Assembly (NCBI RefSeq): GCF_001632365.1
Contig: NW_024468510.1
Location: 436,310-500,309 of the forward strand
Reading direction: 5' to 3'
DNA from: Laetiporus sulphureus 93-53
Lineage: Eukaryota; Basidiomycota; Agaricomycetes; Polyporales; Laetiporaceae
Length of the DNA stretch: 64,000 nt
The notes under the pieces are model-generated. The model did no database searches. It saw only the letters and a program-made list of their open reading frames with translations, and was not told the DNA's origin. Shown here in pieces: positions 46,391 to 57,161 of the stretch; positions within the stretch are counted from its first letter, which is position 1, and each line of letters starts with the position of its first letter. A program made the position numbers and the translations under genes.

Positions 46391-48665
46391 ATGATGCGAC
46401 AGCAACCTACTTGGACGACCTCGCCCACAATGACCAGCATCAGTGACCTCCCCATGAGTGTCGCCATCCCATCGCTCATCGTGGGGTTTTCTCTTGCGTG
46501 GCTTTTCGGCTATAAAGTGTGGCGCAATGCCCGACTCTTTCCGGGGCCAATCGGTCTGCCGTTGCTCGGCAACGTCCATCAAATACCCCTCGTGTCTCAG
46601 CATACCACTTTCGCAGAATGGGAGAAACGCTACGGTAGTTATTTCTAGTGCGCATCGTAACGTGAGATGCTTGCTGATCCATCCAGGGTCAATTATCTAC
46701 GTGCGCATATTACAGCGACCGGTCCTCTTCCTCAACTCGGTCGAGGCAGCCAACGATCTTATGGATACCAAGGGCGCGAATTACTCAGACAGGCCGCCCC
46801 TGGTATTCTTGCGCGAGTCGTGAGCGTCTGTTTCGTGCCGTCAGACGAATAGTCCTGACAAAACAGTGCAGGCTCGGTCTGGGGATCATCACTCCTCTTC
46901 TCCCCTACGGCGCACAATGGCGGCGGCATCGAAAGTGGATGCAAACCGCGCTGTTGGATAAGCGTGCCTTGGACTCGTATCGCGAGATGCAAATCAAACA
47001 GGTCCGCCGCTTGCTCTGGGAACTCATCCAGAGTCCGGAGGATTTTGAGACGCATATTAAGAGGCCGGTGCTCTCGCAGCATCATGGCTCGCTTCAAACT
47101 CCTAATGCCGGCCCATAGATACGTTGGCGCCTTCGTGCTGCGCATAACGTATGGACGTACATCTGGATCCTCACAGGATGAGGAATTCATCAAAATGGCG
47201 GCACAGGCGGTCGCAGATGCCACAGGGGCAGGAAACCTTGGTGCTGCATTGATTGATTTCATTCCGATGTGTGGGTGTCTCGCGTTTGCATGGTCTCGGC
47301 TGAGGATTAGAGTGTAGCTTCTCATGCATACGAACAGTGAGATATCTTCCTGCTTGGATGCCCGGGGCTGGATTCCAACGAAAGGCTCTCCGTATCAAGC
47401 ACTCTATACGGAATGCTATGGAGATCCCTTATAAATCGGCCAAGGAAGCGGTGGTATGTCGGACGAGAATGAGAGATCAATTGGTCATAACGGATTGTTG
47501 CGCACGTTCAGGTACCTGGGACTGAAAAGGCATGCTTTGTTACCTCAGTCTTGCAACAGTTGCGGCAGACTGGAGAGCTGACTGAAGAGGATGAAAACGA
47601 TCTTGTGGCAGCTGCGGGCGGTCTGTTTTTAGGTAAATATTTTACTCGGTTGTCCAACAATTTATTTTGAAGTGACAAAGTTCGCTGTGCGCACAGCTGG
47701 CATTGAGACGGTGGGCGATTTTACTTCATCGATCATCATGGCAGCCATTCATGAAGTATGCAGAGTATAACGGTCCTCCTTGCGTTCGTCCTCGCGATGG
47801 TTCTCCACCCAGAAGTCTGCAAGAAAGCACAAGCAGAGATTGATAGTGCCATTGGTCTGACACGGCTCCCGGATTTTGGGGACAGGGCCTCGTTGCCATA
47901 TGTCGAACGAATGTTGCAAGAGCTATTGCGGTGCGTCGTTGTTGGGAGTGAACATTTTGTGTGGTAATAATTTTGGAATATCAGGTGGAGCTGCCCTGTT
48001 ACTTTAGGTAAGCGGTAACCGACCTCAGCCGTGAAACGAGCATCTTGAGCTCGCACATCCTGCAGGAGTTCCGCATCAGTCCATCGCGGATGACGAGTAC
48101 CTAGGGCGCCACATACCTGGAGGCACCATGATCGTGCCGAACATATGGTTCGTATCTCTTCAACATCATCATCATCCTAATGAACATCAATCATTCCCAC
48201 TACTGGCAGGTCCATGACGCGCAATCCCCATCCATATCCAGATCCGGAAACGTTCCGCCCGGAGCGCTTTGACGAGCTAGACGCGACGACCCTAGATTTG
48301 CATGATCCGTCCAAGCTCGTCTTTGGATTCGGCCGGCGGTAAATTTACACACATGCAAGTCTTACTATCAGGCGTGCTAATGGGCACCACTTGCTAGCAT
48401 CTGTCCGGGACGCTACTTGGCCGATTCGACCATCTGGCTCGTGATGGTGAGCATCCTTGCCTGCTTCGACATCTCCAAAGCCGTGGACGAGGAAGGGAAC
48501 GAGATTACCCCCACCGCCTCGTTCGACTCAGCCGCCGTCAGGTATTGCAATTAATCTTAATTATAAGTTTGTTGTTCATGAAGGGCTTCCTGTAGACACA
48601 CGAAACCATTCAAGTGCAAGATCAGCCCACGATCACATTTCAACGTCGAGCATCTTGCGGTGTAG
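46391..48665 (+). CDS. Cytochrome P450 monooxygenase, 13 exons
   Basis: A membrane-anchored haem-thiolate monooxygenase of about 526 aa. Exons are 46391-46634, 46687-46819, 46872-47063, 47119-47268, 47342-47453, 47512-47632, 47697-47710 (14-nt micro-exon), 47764-47930, 47985-48007, 48066-48147, 48210-48338, 48398-48541 and 48596-48665. All junctions keep frame. The intron at 47064-47118 would be GC..AG; the others are GT..AG. Motifs are an N-terminal hydrophobic anchor, the Pro/Gly hinge [11 protein letters not shown], the I-helix AGIET, the K-helix ELLR, and the haem loop FGFGRRICPG with the cysteine ligand. The arrangement resembles the large basidiomycete families often named after O-methylsterigmatocystin oxidoreductase; the substrate is unknown. 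Starting at 46430 instead would give 513 aa. No biosynthetic partners lie nearby. Confidence 0.9.
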
Positions 48666-49163
48666 AGGCAATCACTCAGCCGTGAGAATTCATGGGATGG
48701 GTGTCCGTGCTTTCTCCTTTTAATGGCTGCTGCTCAGAATGAAATGTCCTCATTCTGGAGCTGTATGCTTACAGATTTAGGTTTCTTGAGTAAGGTCAAC
48801 ATGAAAATAAAATATTCTGGTGCTCATGGGAGCAATATGTTTGTCATAAATATCGCGATAGGCTTTGACGGCTTGCCGGGCCACATAATTGACAGTCACA
48901 ACCGTTGAGACGGATCGCAAACTGTTACCATAGAACAGCCACTACGTGCGCAGCATGACAGGTATCGTGACAATAAAGGTATATTGCAGGCGAATGTCCT
49001 AGATCATGCACAATTACATGAAGTTAAAATGTACAGTAGGAGGCGCCAAAAAACGAGATGAGGAGCAACTGAGAGGTACATCCGCATGACCCCAATTGGT
49101 GCATCTCCTTGCGGGCCAGCCGCGCGGATTGTCGTCCACTTAAATAGTAGGTATCTCAGCCCT
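48666..49163. other. Convergent intergenic stretch
   Basis: The 3' flanks of the P450 gene and of the minus-strand gene ending at 49164. No gene or repeat is recognised. Confidence 0.5.
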
Positions 49164-50310
49164 CTACCACGGAGTCCACGCTCCCGCAACGATCTGGTCG
49201 TATGGTACCTGACCTCTGACCCAGCGCCGACTAAACCCCTTCCCATTCATACCAGCACTGGCGGAGACTCCCAAGCATACCATCTGCTCGTCTTTGCTCG
49301 TCTTTGCCGAACGCTCGGAACGTCGTCCCCTGCGCTCCTTGCGGGGCGGCGGTGGTGCAACGGCACATACGCCCGCGCCGTGCTCGTCGGGTCCGTCGAC
49401 CACGCGCACCGCATCGTAATAGCTCGGAAGCCGCTCGTACTCCCTCGCGAAGCTGGTCTTGCGCGGAGGTTGGGACGCTGTGTCGTGACGGAGGGGAGAG
49501 CGAGGCTCGGACGGCAGATCCTCGCTGATAGTGGGCAACGCGTAGGAGAAGGGAAGTTTCGTGTCTGATGCTGGTGTCTCCGGGAGCGGGGTCTCTATCT
49601 CGTCCTCTGAGTCTGCATCTGTCTGCTGAGGGAAGACGAGGTCGACGGGGACACCCTCACCGAGCTTGCGAGTGAGGCGGAGCATTTTGTTGCGGCGCAT
49701 CGCGGCGTCGGAGGTGATGTTGAACGCAGGCGCACCAGGCGAGTCTGGTGCGGAGACCTCATCCTCACCCTCGTGTTGAGAAGAGGAAACGGCTTCAGGC
49801 CTTGGCTTGGACTTGGACTTGGACTTTGGTGGGACTAACTGTAATAGCGGGGGGAGCTGCGAGGGACGGTACGGAGTCCGCCATAGCCGCTCACTGTCCA
49901 CAGAGCCGTGGCTTTTGACAGAGGAGGCAGACGAAGTGGACGTGCTCGGACGTGGTGGAGCATGAACGCGGACAAAATCGTCCTCGTCCTCATCGTCCTC
50001 GTCGACTACTCTGGGAGTTGACTTGCTTCGGCCGCGTTTCTTGAAAACGTTCCACAGTGGCTTGCTCTCGGTCACACGAACGGGCGTGGCTGAACGCGAA
50101 GAGGCTGTGCAGAGTACGTTGTCAGCGAGCATGACATTGTGGATAATCCGAGCGCGTACCCGATGTGTAGCAGAAATCGAGTACATGAGGCGTGCTACCC
50201 AGCAGCTGCCCGAGTTTCTTGTTGGTGCGCATGAGCTGAGCGCGCTGCTCGGCCGTCAGGTTGTTGCTGGTAGGCGGTGGGGGAGGGAAGCGAATAACAG
50301 AATGAGACAT
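49164..50310 (-). CDS. Conserved fungal protein of unknown function
   Basis: Two exons on the minus strand, 50160-50310 and 49164-50104, with a 55-bp intron, give 363 aa. The N-terminus (MSHSVIRFPPPPP, then LTAEQRAQLMRTNKKLGQLLG and TPHVLDF) has the look of a conserved short helical motif. The middle is low-complexity and acidic/Ser-rich (DEDDEDEDDF, KSKSKSKPRP) and probably disordered. Another conserved-looking piece is RRNKMLRLTRKLGEGVPVDL. The C-terminus has REYERLPSYYDAVRVVDG, a basic stretch and the end RRWVRGQVPYDQIVAGAWTP. There is no signal peptide or membrane segment. I do not recognise a domain. It is divergent with the GTPase gene, 477 bp apart. Confidence 0.8.
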
Positions 50311-50787
50311 GGTGAGAGATTAGGCCGGTGATAGATAGTAGATCGATACAGTCGAACGTCGAATACAGTATGCAGAATGTCTAGTCAGTGGAGGTAGAAA
50401 ACGGGGAGGACCGCTGGGGCCTGTCGAGGCACTGCTAGTCGCAGTAGTATTCATATGAAGGGAAACAATAAGTAAACCCCATTCAAGCAGGCCGTAAGCG
50501 GAGGCTTCTAGCGAAATGGGGCCGTAACAATAGACACGCTGCACCCAGATGATCACATGCGTGAGAGCAGCGCAATTGTGGTCGCGAGGTCGCACATTGG
50601 CAACCAACAGCCCGTGGATCAATCAACAAAAGCAATGCATAAAAGACGGAAATGAGCAAGTTCGTTCAATTGACGGAAGCAAACCGAGAGCAAAGTTGCA
50701 GTTCAGTTTGATCGCAATCTTTGGCAAGGGCGCTCAGGACATTCTGATTGGCCGCCACAACGTCAACCCTTCCTTCATCCCGCCATC
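50311..50787. promoter_or_regulatory. Divergent promoter region
   Basis: 477 bp between the start codons of the unknown minus-strand protein and the Nug1-type GTPase. Both promoters must lie here. No specific element was identified. Confidence 0.5.
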
Positions 50788-53184
50788 ATGCCTCGCATCC
50801 GCAAAAGTGAGTACATCTGAAATCTCTCATGGAGCGGCGGACTGACCAAATATTTCAGAGACAAGCAAGCGCGGTTCGACCAACCAGCGCGAGAAAATTA
50901 AGCACAAGGCGGCCGAGACCAATAAGAAGAGGAAGAAGGAGGCAAAGAAAAACCCGCAATGGAAAAGCAGTACGTTCAGAGTGGTCATTCAGTTGCGGTG
51001 CAGAGCTCATCAAGGCTACAGAACATGAGAAAGATCCTGGCATTCCGAACAACTTCCCTTACAAGGACCAGATTCTAGCTGAAATTGCGGAAGAGCGCAG
51101 ACGGGTATGCTTTCTAGTGCTCTCTTCCCGAGCTTCCTTGCCTGACTTTTTGGGAAAGGGCGCAGAGGAGAAGGAAAAGAGGAAACAGGAGAAGAAGGGT
51201 CTGAAAGCGCAGGGAGATGAGGAAGCTGGTCAGGACGCTGCGGAGGCTGAGGGAAGCTTCGACGGTGTGAGGACACTCAGCGGAAGTAGGAAAGAGCAGA
51301 CCGAACGACGGGTCGTCCCATCTGCTGTTGAGGTCGAAGAGGATACACCTATGCTCCTGGATCCCCAGCTGCCTGATTTGAAGTCCGTGCTGGACAGTGC
51401 AGATGCCGTCCTTCAAGTTTTGGACTCTCGTGATCCATTACGCTGCAGAAGCTCGCACGTTGATGAGCTTTCGGACGGGAAGAAGACAGCTCTTGTCCTT
51501 AATAAAATCGGTGTGTGCACCTCATCTGGTCGCGAATCCGAAACTTAATATCACACAGATGCATGCCCTCGAGAGGCGGTATCATCTTGGGTGCAGTCGC
51601 TCCGAGGCCAGCATCCTACTGTGCTATTCCGTTCTGCCTCCGCCTTCCTACCATCGACCGCTGAGGACGTTGGCAAAGGAAAGGAAAAGGAGCGCGCGGA
51701 CGATGCGTGGGGAGTAAAATCCGTCGATGCACTTCTTCGTCAATGGGCAGAGGAAAAGACTGACGACGAACCGCTGGTCGTTGCCGTGGTTGGCGTCACG
51801 AATGTATGCGTCCAGCGTTTATCGTCCACCCGTGCAGACCCTAATCTGGTGCATAGTCAGGAAAGAGCTCGTTTATTAACTCTCTCCTCCGCAAGGCCGT
51901 CCTTCCCACGTACAAGCTGGCCTCTGGGGCTCTGGACGGTCCTACGACTACCACGCACGCTCAGGAGGTGACGCTTGACCTTGATGGGAAACAGATCCGC
52001 TTGATCGACACGCCGGGTCTCGCCTGGCAGTCTCCCGCAGAAGAGACAGAGGAAGAATGGCAGCGACTCCGCGCGGGGGATATCCTCACGAGAAACCGAG
52101 GGCGGATCGATCGGTTAAAAGATCCAGCACTTGTCGGTCAGTCTCCATTCCTACGGGCTTCCACTGCGTGCCGTGTCATACTGATGTTGACGGAACAGTG
52201 GCTAAAATTGCGTCTCGTGCTGACCGCGAGGACCTGATGCTATTCTACAACCTTCCTGCCTTTACAGAGGGTGATGGGAACGCCTTCCTCTCAGGCGTCG
52301 CTCGCTCGAATGGTTTTATTAAGAAGGTCAGTACCGATCTACGGTCGTCGCGATAGGATTGTGCCACTGAGAACTACGTCTAGGGTAGCATGCTCGACCT
52401 TGCGGGTGCTTCCCGCCTCATTCTCCGCGATTGGAGCACGGGCAAGTTCCCGCGCTACACCATGGCCCCATCGCCCTCCCCCACGTCGGTCGAGCCCCCC
52501 GCCTCCCTAGCTGACGTACACGCAAAGGACGATGAGATCCTCGCGCGCCTGCCCACCCGGAAGGAGATGCGCAAGGCGGGAGGGATCGTCAAGCTCAAGG
52601 CCGGAGAGTCGGAGAGCAGACGGGTCGTGTTGGATGTTTCGTGGATCGGGTCGAATGACAGCGGGAACGGGAGCGGCGTAGATGAAGATGAGGGTGAGGA
52701 GGGTGATGAACCGCTAGGTGAAGATGCTAGCATAGACGTTGAGGAGGAGAGTGGCGATGAGGAAGAAGAAAGTGGCGATGAGGACGACGACGATGAAGAG
52801 GAGGACGAGAGTGAAGAGGACGAGGAGGCGAGACCAGCACTGAAAGGCAAGAGGAAACGTGCAGCGGCACCAGTACTCGCTCGACCGGCGAAGAAGGTCG
52901 CCTTCGCGCCTGAGCCGAAGGGAACGAAACAAGCACGCTCTGCTGCAGGTGGCCAATCGCATGCGGCCGCGCGCAAGGCAAGGACCCACACCCAGGCAGA
53001 CGATATCCCCTCGACCAAACCAAAAGTCAAGGTGTCCCCAACACCGAAGGCAGCTCTAGCGGCAAAAGCCTCAAAGAAGGCATCAAATACCCCTGCCGTT
53101 AAGAAGGCCGCGAATGCAGCATCGAAGAAGACCGCATCGACGAACGACGACGAGGAGGCTTATGACTTCAAGAAGTTCTTCTAA
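50788..53184 (+). CDS. NUG1: Nug1/nucleostemin-type circularly permuted GTPase
   Basis: A nucleolar GTPase needed for assembly and export of the 60S ribosomal subunit. Exons are 50788-50806, 50859-50969, 51022-51104, 51159-51510, 51559-51803, 51857-52136, 52199-52326 and 52384-53184, giving 672 aa. The N-terminus is the basic GN3L/Grn1 domain, including DPGIPNNFPYKDQILAEI. The GTPase motifs come in permuted order, typical of the YlqF/YawG class: G4 as NKID, then G1 as GVTNSGKSS, then G3 as DTPG. The C-terminal third is strongly acidic and then Lys/Ala-rich, longer than in yeast Nug1. The intron at 51105-51158 is 54 bp and open in frame, so retention would insert 18 residues. Separation from other members (Nog2, Lsg1) rests on the N-terminal block. 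Confidence 0.92.
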
Positions 53185-53534
53185 GTCAGGCCTGAAGGCG
53201 GTCTATCCAGTATCGCTACTATATACATGCATCGCTATATATACATGCATCGCTATATTACATTGTGGGAGGTCATGATGTTCTATTGCCAATGTCTCTG
53301 TGTGTCTGGGTATAGATGAAATGTGAGGGAGTGGCGGGGGAATGAACCCAAAACGCTATGAGACAAAACAATCATAATGCGAGTGAGATCGAGGACATCA
53401 AGAAATCGAGGGGAATCCTGGGAAATCATGCAGCTACAGGAATAAGGATTACCGGTCATGAGGCACGGAGATGAATGCATGTCAAGAAGCCACGGAGATG
53501 TCAGCATGATGTAAGCGGACATAGCAGGCAGAGT
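53185..53534. other. Convergent intergenic stretch with an 18-bp tandem repeat
   Basis: The 3' ends of two convergent genes face each other here. Two copies of an 18-bp unit ATATACATGCATCGCTAT lie at 53221-53256. No gene is present. Confidence 0.7.
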
Positions 53535-56500
53535 TTATGCGCCGCCGATTTTGATGACACACGTCCCGCCGTCCTTCAGCACGCCCCTTGGTCCGACCGC
53601 ATCGCGTCTGAATACCTCCGGCGCACGCTCGAACGGGACCACGCGCTCATCGTCCTCCCCTTGACCCGCCCACGGGCGGATTGCGCCGCCTCCGACCATC
53701 TCCACCACTGCACCAAGCGTATACCGCACGTCCTCGCCCTCTTCGACGTCCGAGGCGACGCTGACCCAGGTGTACCCGATGATTCGTTTAATTCTGCTCT
53801 TGCCGAGAGTACCGGATAAACGGCTGGTTGACGTCGACGAACTGCTACTCGTCACCGTCGAGCGCCGAAGGGAGCGAAGACCAGAACGCAGGTTGTCGTG
53901 CGCGGTGGGAATTACACGAGAGGGAACATCGCCCATGAGGGTGGTGAACTGTACCGGGAGTGTGATGTTCTTTTTCTTCGAGCTTTCCGACGATGGCTCG
54001 GACGAGCTCTCTGGTGTCGAAGGCTCATCCAAAGACGTGCTGGGAGAATCTGGGTTCGGGCCGAACGACAGAAGCCTCTGCGACGCCTCCCATACGAACA
54101 CGCCGCCCACAGTGTCCAGTACACCGTCGAATGAGCGCTCCTCCTCCACGAATGTTTCGAGCACGGCAAGCGGATCACCTACGCAGACCTCCTCCGCACC
54201 CCATCCACGAACACGCGCCACCACTTTGTCATGTCTGCTGGAGCCCGGAGTCTTTGAACTCTCTTCTGATGGCTCTGAGCTCTCCTTTGGCTCAGACATG
54301 GCCGACTCCGGGACCTGCACGCAGAGACGTGCCCTCTTCTTTCCGAGCATCTGCACTGCCAATGCTCCTGGACCATCGTGCCCATTCAAGATGAGGATCC
54401 ACGGGCTTTCGCGATTTCGCCGGGACGAGATGACGTCAGTGAAGGTGCGTACAGCGCGATATGCAGGCAGACCGCAGAGAGGGAGTAGAGCAAGCTCTTC
54501 GAGGGTTAGTGGTGCACGAGAGGAAGGTGGTGAAGACGAGACAGACTGTTTTGTGGGAGAGGTGCTGGTGGGAGGAACAGATGGAAGGGACAACGTCCGT
54601 GTATGCGTATGCTTACGTTTGCGCGGAGGGAAAAGAGACGTCGGCCGCTCACGCGGCGCCGGAGAGCGGAAGACACGATGGCGCTCAACCAGAACAAACT
54701 CTGCCAAGGCACCACACTAAACGCGCATTTAGTCAGCATATCAGGCAAATACCTAACGAAGACGCATATGCTAATCGATAACTCACCTTTCGCACATCCA
54801 ACAACCCCAACACCCAGTCCCCCCTTCTGCAGACCTCGCTGTTGACTTCGAACCCACACTCCATCACCTTCCCCACTATACTCCTGCCAGGCACAAATCC
54901 TCTCTTCTTCCCCAGCGTCGCCGCGACACTCCTCTTGTCAGCCTTCTCCTGCACAATCATCGAGTCCAACCCATCCAGTCCCGCCGCGAACACCTGCACG
55001 AGCACATATGCCGCAGGCACAAATGACGGTGGCGGCACATGCGATGTGAATGCGACGGGCAAGGGCAATGTATCTCTCAAATGCGCTGGCGTCGCACCCT
55101 CGCGTTTCCGCTTCCTCCTCAACAGCTTAGTAAAGGCCGACGATGAGTTCGCAGCCCCACGCACGACCTCGACTGTTGCCATGCTGCTTTGCGCACGGCC
55201 GGAGCGCACGAGGTCAATGTGTCCATCTGCGAGCGGCTTCCCGATCTTGGGCGTGTAGCTTGCATGCGGCAACGTCAGGCCGGTGTACCCGCTGCTCGCA
55301 CCTGAGGGCTCAGGCACCGGTGCGGGGATAGCGAGCGTCGGGAAATCGGGCGAGCCGAGCGATGGTGCGGACGTATTGGAGAAGGAAAGTGAGCGCAGAC
55401 GGCTCGGCCGAGGACGCGCTTGGGCATATGCATGCAGTTGGGCGTCTGGGGAGGCACTGGATGGCGACGGGTCTGATGAAGGACGCGAAACTTGCGCGAG
55501 CAATTCGGATTCGGACATGGACGCCCGGCGTTGTATGGGGCTTGACTTGAGACGCGGGCCTCCCCCACCTGCTCCAATGCCAGCATATGGCCAGCCCAGC
55601 GGAGGCGTGGCACTACGCTCGCCTGCAGTAACATAGCCTTCAACGGAGGACACCGGCGCTGGGGTGCTCGCCCGACTCGGCTCCGCGCTACTTGTACCTA
55701 TGTCCGTGCTGTACTCACTTTCGTCCTCCTCCCAGAGCGCGGACATCCTCACCCTGGACTGGCGCGGTGAGTTCTTCCTCGAGCCATGCTCCTTGATGCG
55801 AGGCCGAGAAGGAGCGATCAGTGGAATACCGGTCAAGTCAGGGAACATCTGTCGGTCGAAATGATGCGGAGCAGGGATAATAGGAAGCGGTAGGAGGTCT
55901 GGATGGATCGGACGAGAAATTTTAGGTTGTGAGTCGGAGAAACTCATGGACTTCGGACGAGGGCGAGCAGGAGGGGTGTCTGGGAACGATGGGGGAACGA
56001 GCCATCGGGCGTCTTTTGCCCAGTCTTCGTCGCTGCGAGCAGGCTGTGAGTGTCGGCGGACGGCGCGTTCGGTATTGCGGGGTACGAGCGAAGCCGGTGA
56101 AAGATCGATGCTAAGGGGGCGGGGCCTGCGTGCATTCGAGCTAGAGACGATTGTGATAATCTCACCCGTTTCCTCTTCCGACTTGTGCTGGTGGTCCGAA
56201 TTCGAACCAACGACAGTCGTTACGTGTGTCGACGTAGTTCCTCCAGATTCAAACAATGACGTTCCATCGTGTTCGGAGGCGGAGGCGGTCACAGAGACTG
56301 CGCTGCATGAGGAAATCGACGAGTCCGAGGGAGTGCGGGAGACCGAGGCGGAGCCAGGGCCAGCGTCGCCATCTAGTGGTGAAATGGGACCTGGCGTTAT
56401 GGCAAGCTCCCGCTCCGCAGCATCATATGAGCCGCGAGAGATCTCTGGAGGCGCGGGGGTCGACTTGAGGTTCATGCTACCAGCAGCACGGAGGGGGCGC

Positions 56501-57161
56501 AGCGCAGCAGACAGTGCACGCGGCTCGATGTGCATGGTGTCGACCACTTCGGGAGTGACGTGCGAGACACGAGGCAAGGGATTGAGCGAAGAGGACGGAG
56601 TATAGAAGACGTCGCTCTCGCTGTCGAGTCCGGCCTGCTCGTCGACAGGGCGACCGGGAGAGGGAGGGCGGCTTATGTATCCGGCTGGCGGCAGACTGCG
56701 AATGTGGTGGTGCGGCTGCCGGGCGATATTCTCGCGTTGGTTTTGCTTTGCAGATTCAGATGACGCGATTTGGCGGATAAGAGATCGGCTAGAAAGAAGC
56801 TGGGACAAGGAAGGGAAAGAGGTGACAGTCGATAAGCTGTCGTCTCCGAGATGTATAGCCGAACACTCACTTCTGGCGAACGTTGCTGCGCCGTCGCCTT
56901 CGGGCTCAACGGCCTTGCCTGACTGCGCAGAGAGCGGGTGCGACGGGCGGGTGGTGCAGCAGTGCGGGATGCACGCGCTGCGGCACGAGACGTGTGGGAG
57001 TGACCGGAGACACTCGCACGTTGATCTTCTTCAAACGTGCTGTACTCAGTGGCGACACGGACAAGCTCGGACTTTGTCGAGTGGTAGTTCCTCTGTGGCG
57101 GAAAGGCGTAGGACTGCGATGGACGGCCGAGGATAGTTTGTATCAGCGTAGGCTTGGGCAT
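53535..57161 (-). CDS. Medium-chain dehydrogenase/reductase-like protein with a long disordered N-terminal region
   Basis: Three exons on the minus strand, 56871-57161, 54787-56799 and 53535-54716, with introns of 71 and 70 bp, give about 1161 aa. The first 600 residues are Ser/Pro/Arg-rich and probably disordered. The C-terminal half resembles the quinone oxidoreductase-like MDR fold: a GroES-like part with YVLVQVFAAGLDGLDSMIVQ, GFVPGRSIVGKVMECG and DWVLGLLDVRKCGALAEFV. A nucleotide-binding part follows with WILILNGHDGPGALAVQML and SFDGVLDTVGG. The classical GxGxxG of the Rossmann loop is replaced, and the end (GVLKDGGTCVIKIGGA) is MDR-like. Low-complexity Ser/Pro-rich insertions interrupt the catalytic half. 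Enzyme activity is uncertain; a regulatory or scaffolding role is possible. Confidence 0.82.

Noticed and set aside
46391..48665. P450 gene taken as a pseudogene because of the many small open frames
   Set aside because: All 13 exons join in frame with usable splice sites and give a full-length protein with anchor, I-helix, ELLR and haem motifs.
46391..57161. A secondary-metabolite gene cluster around the P450
   Set aside because: The neighbours are an unknown protein, a ribosome-assembly GTPase and a dehydrogenase-like protein; no synthase, transporter or methyltransferase is present.
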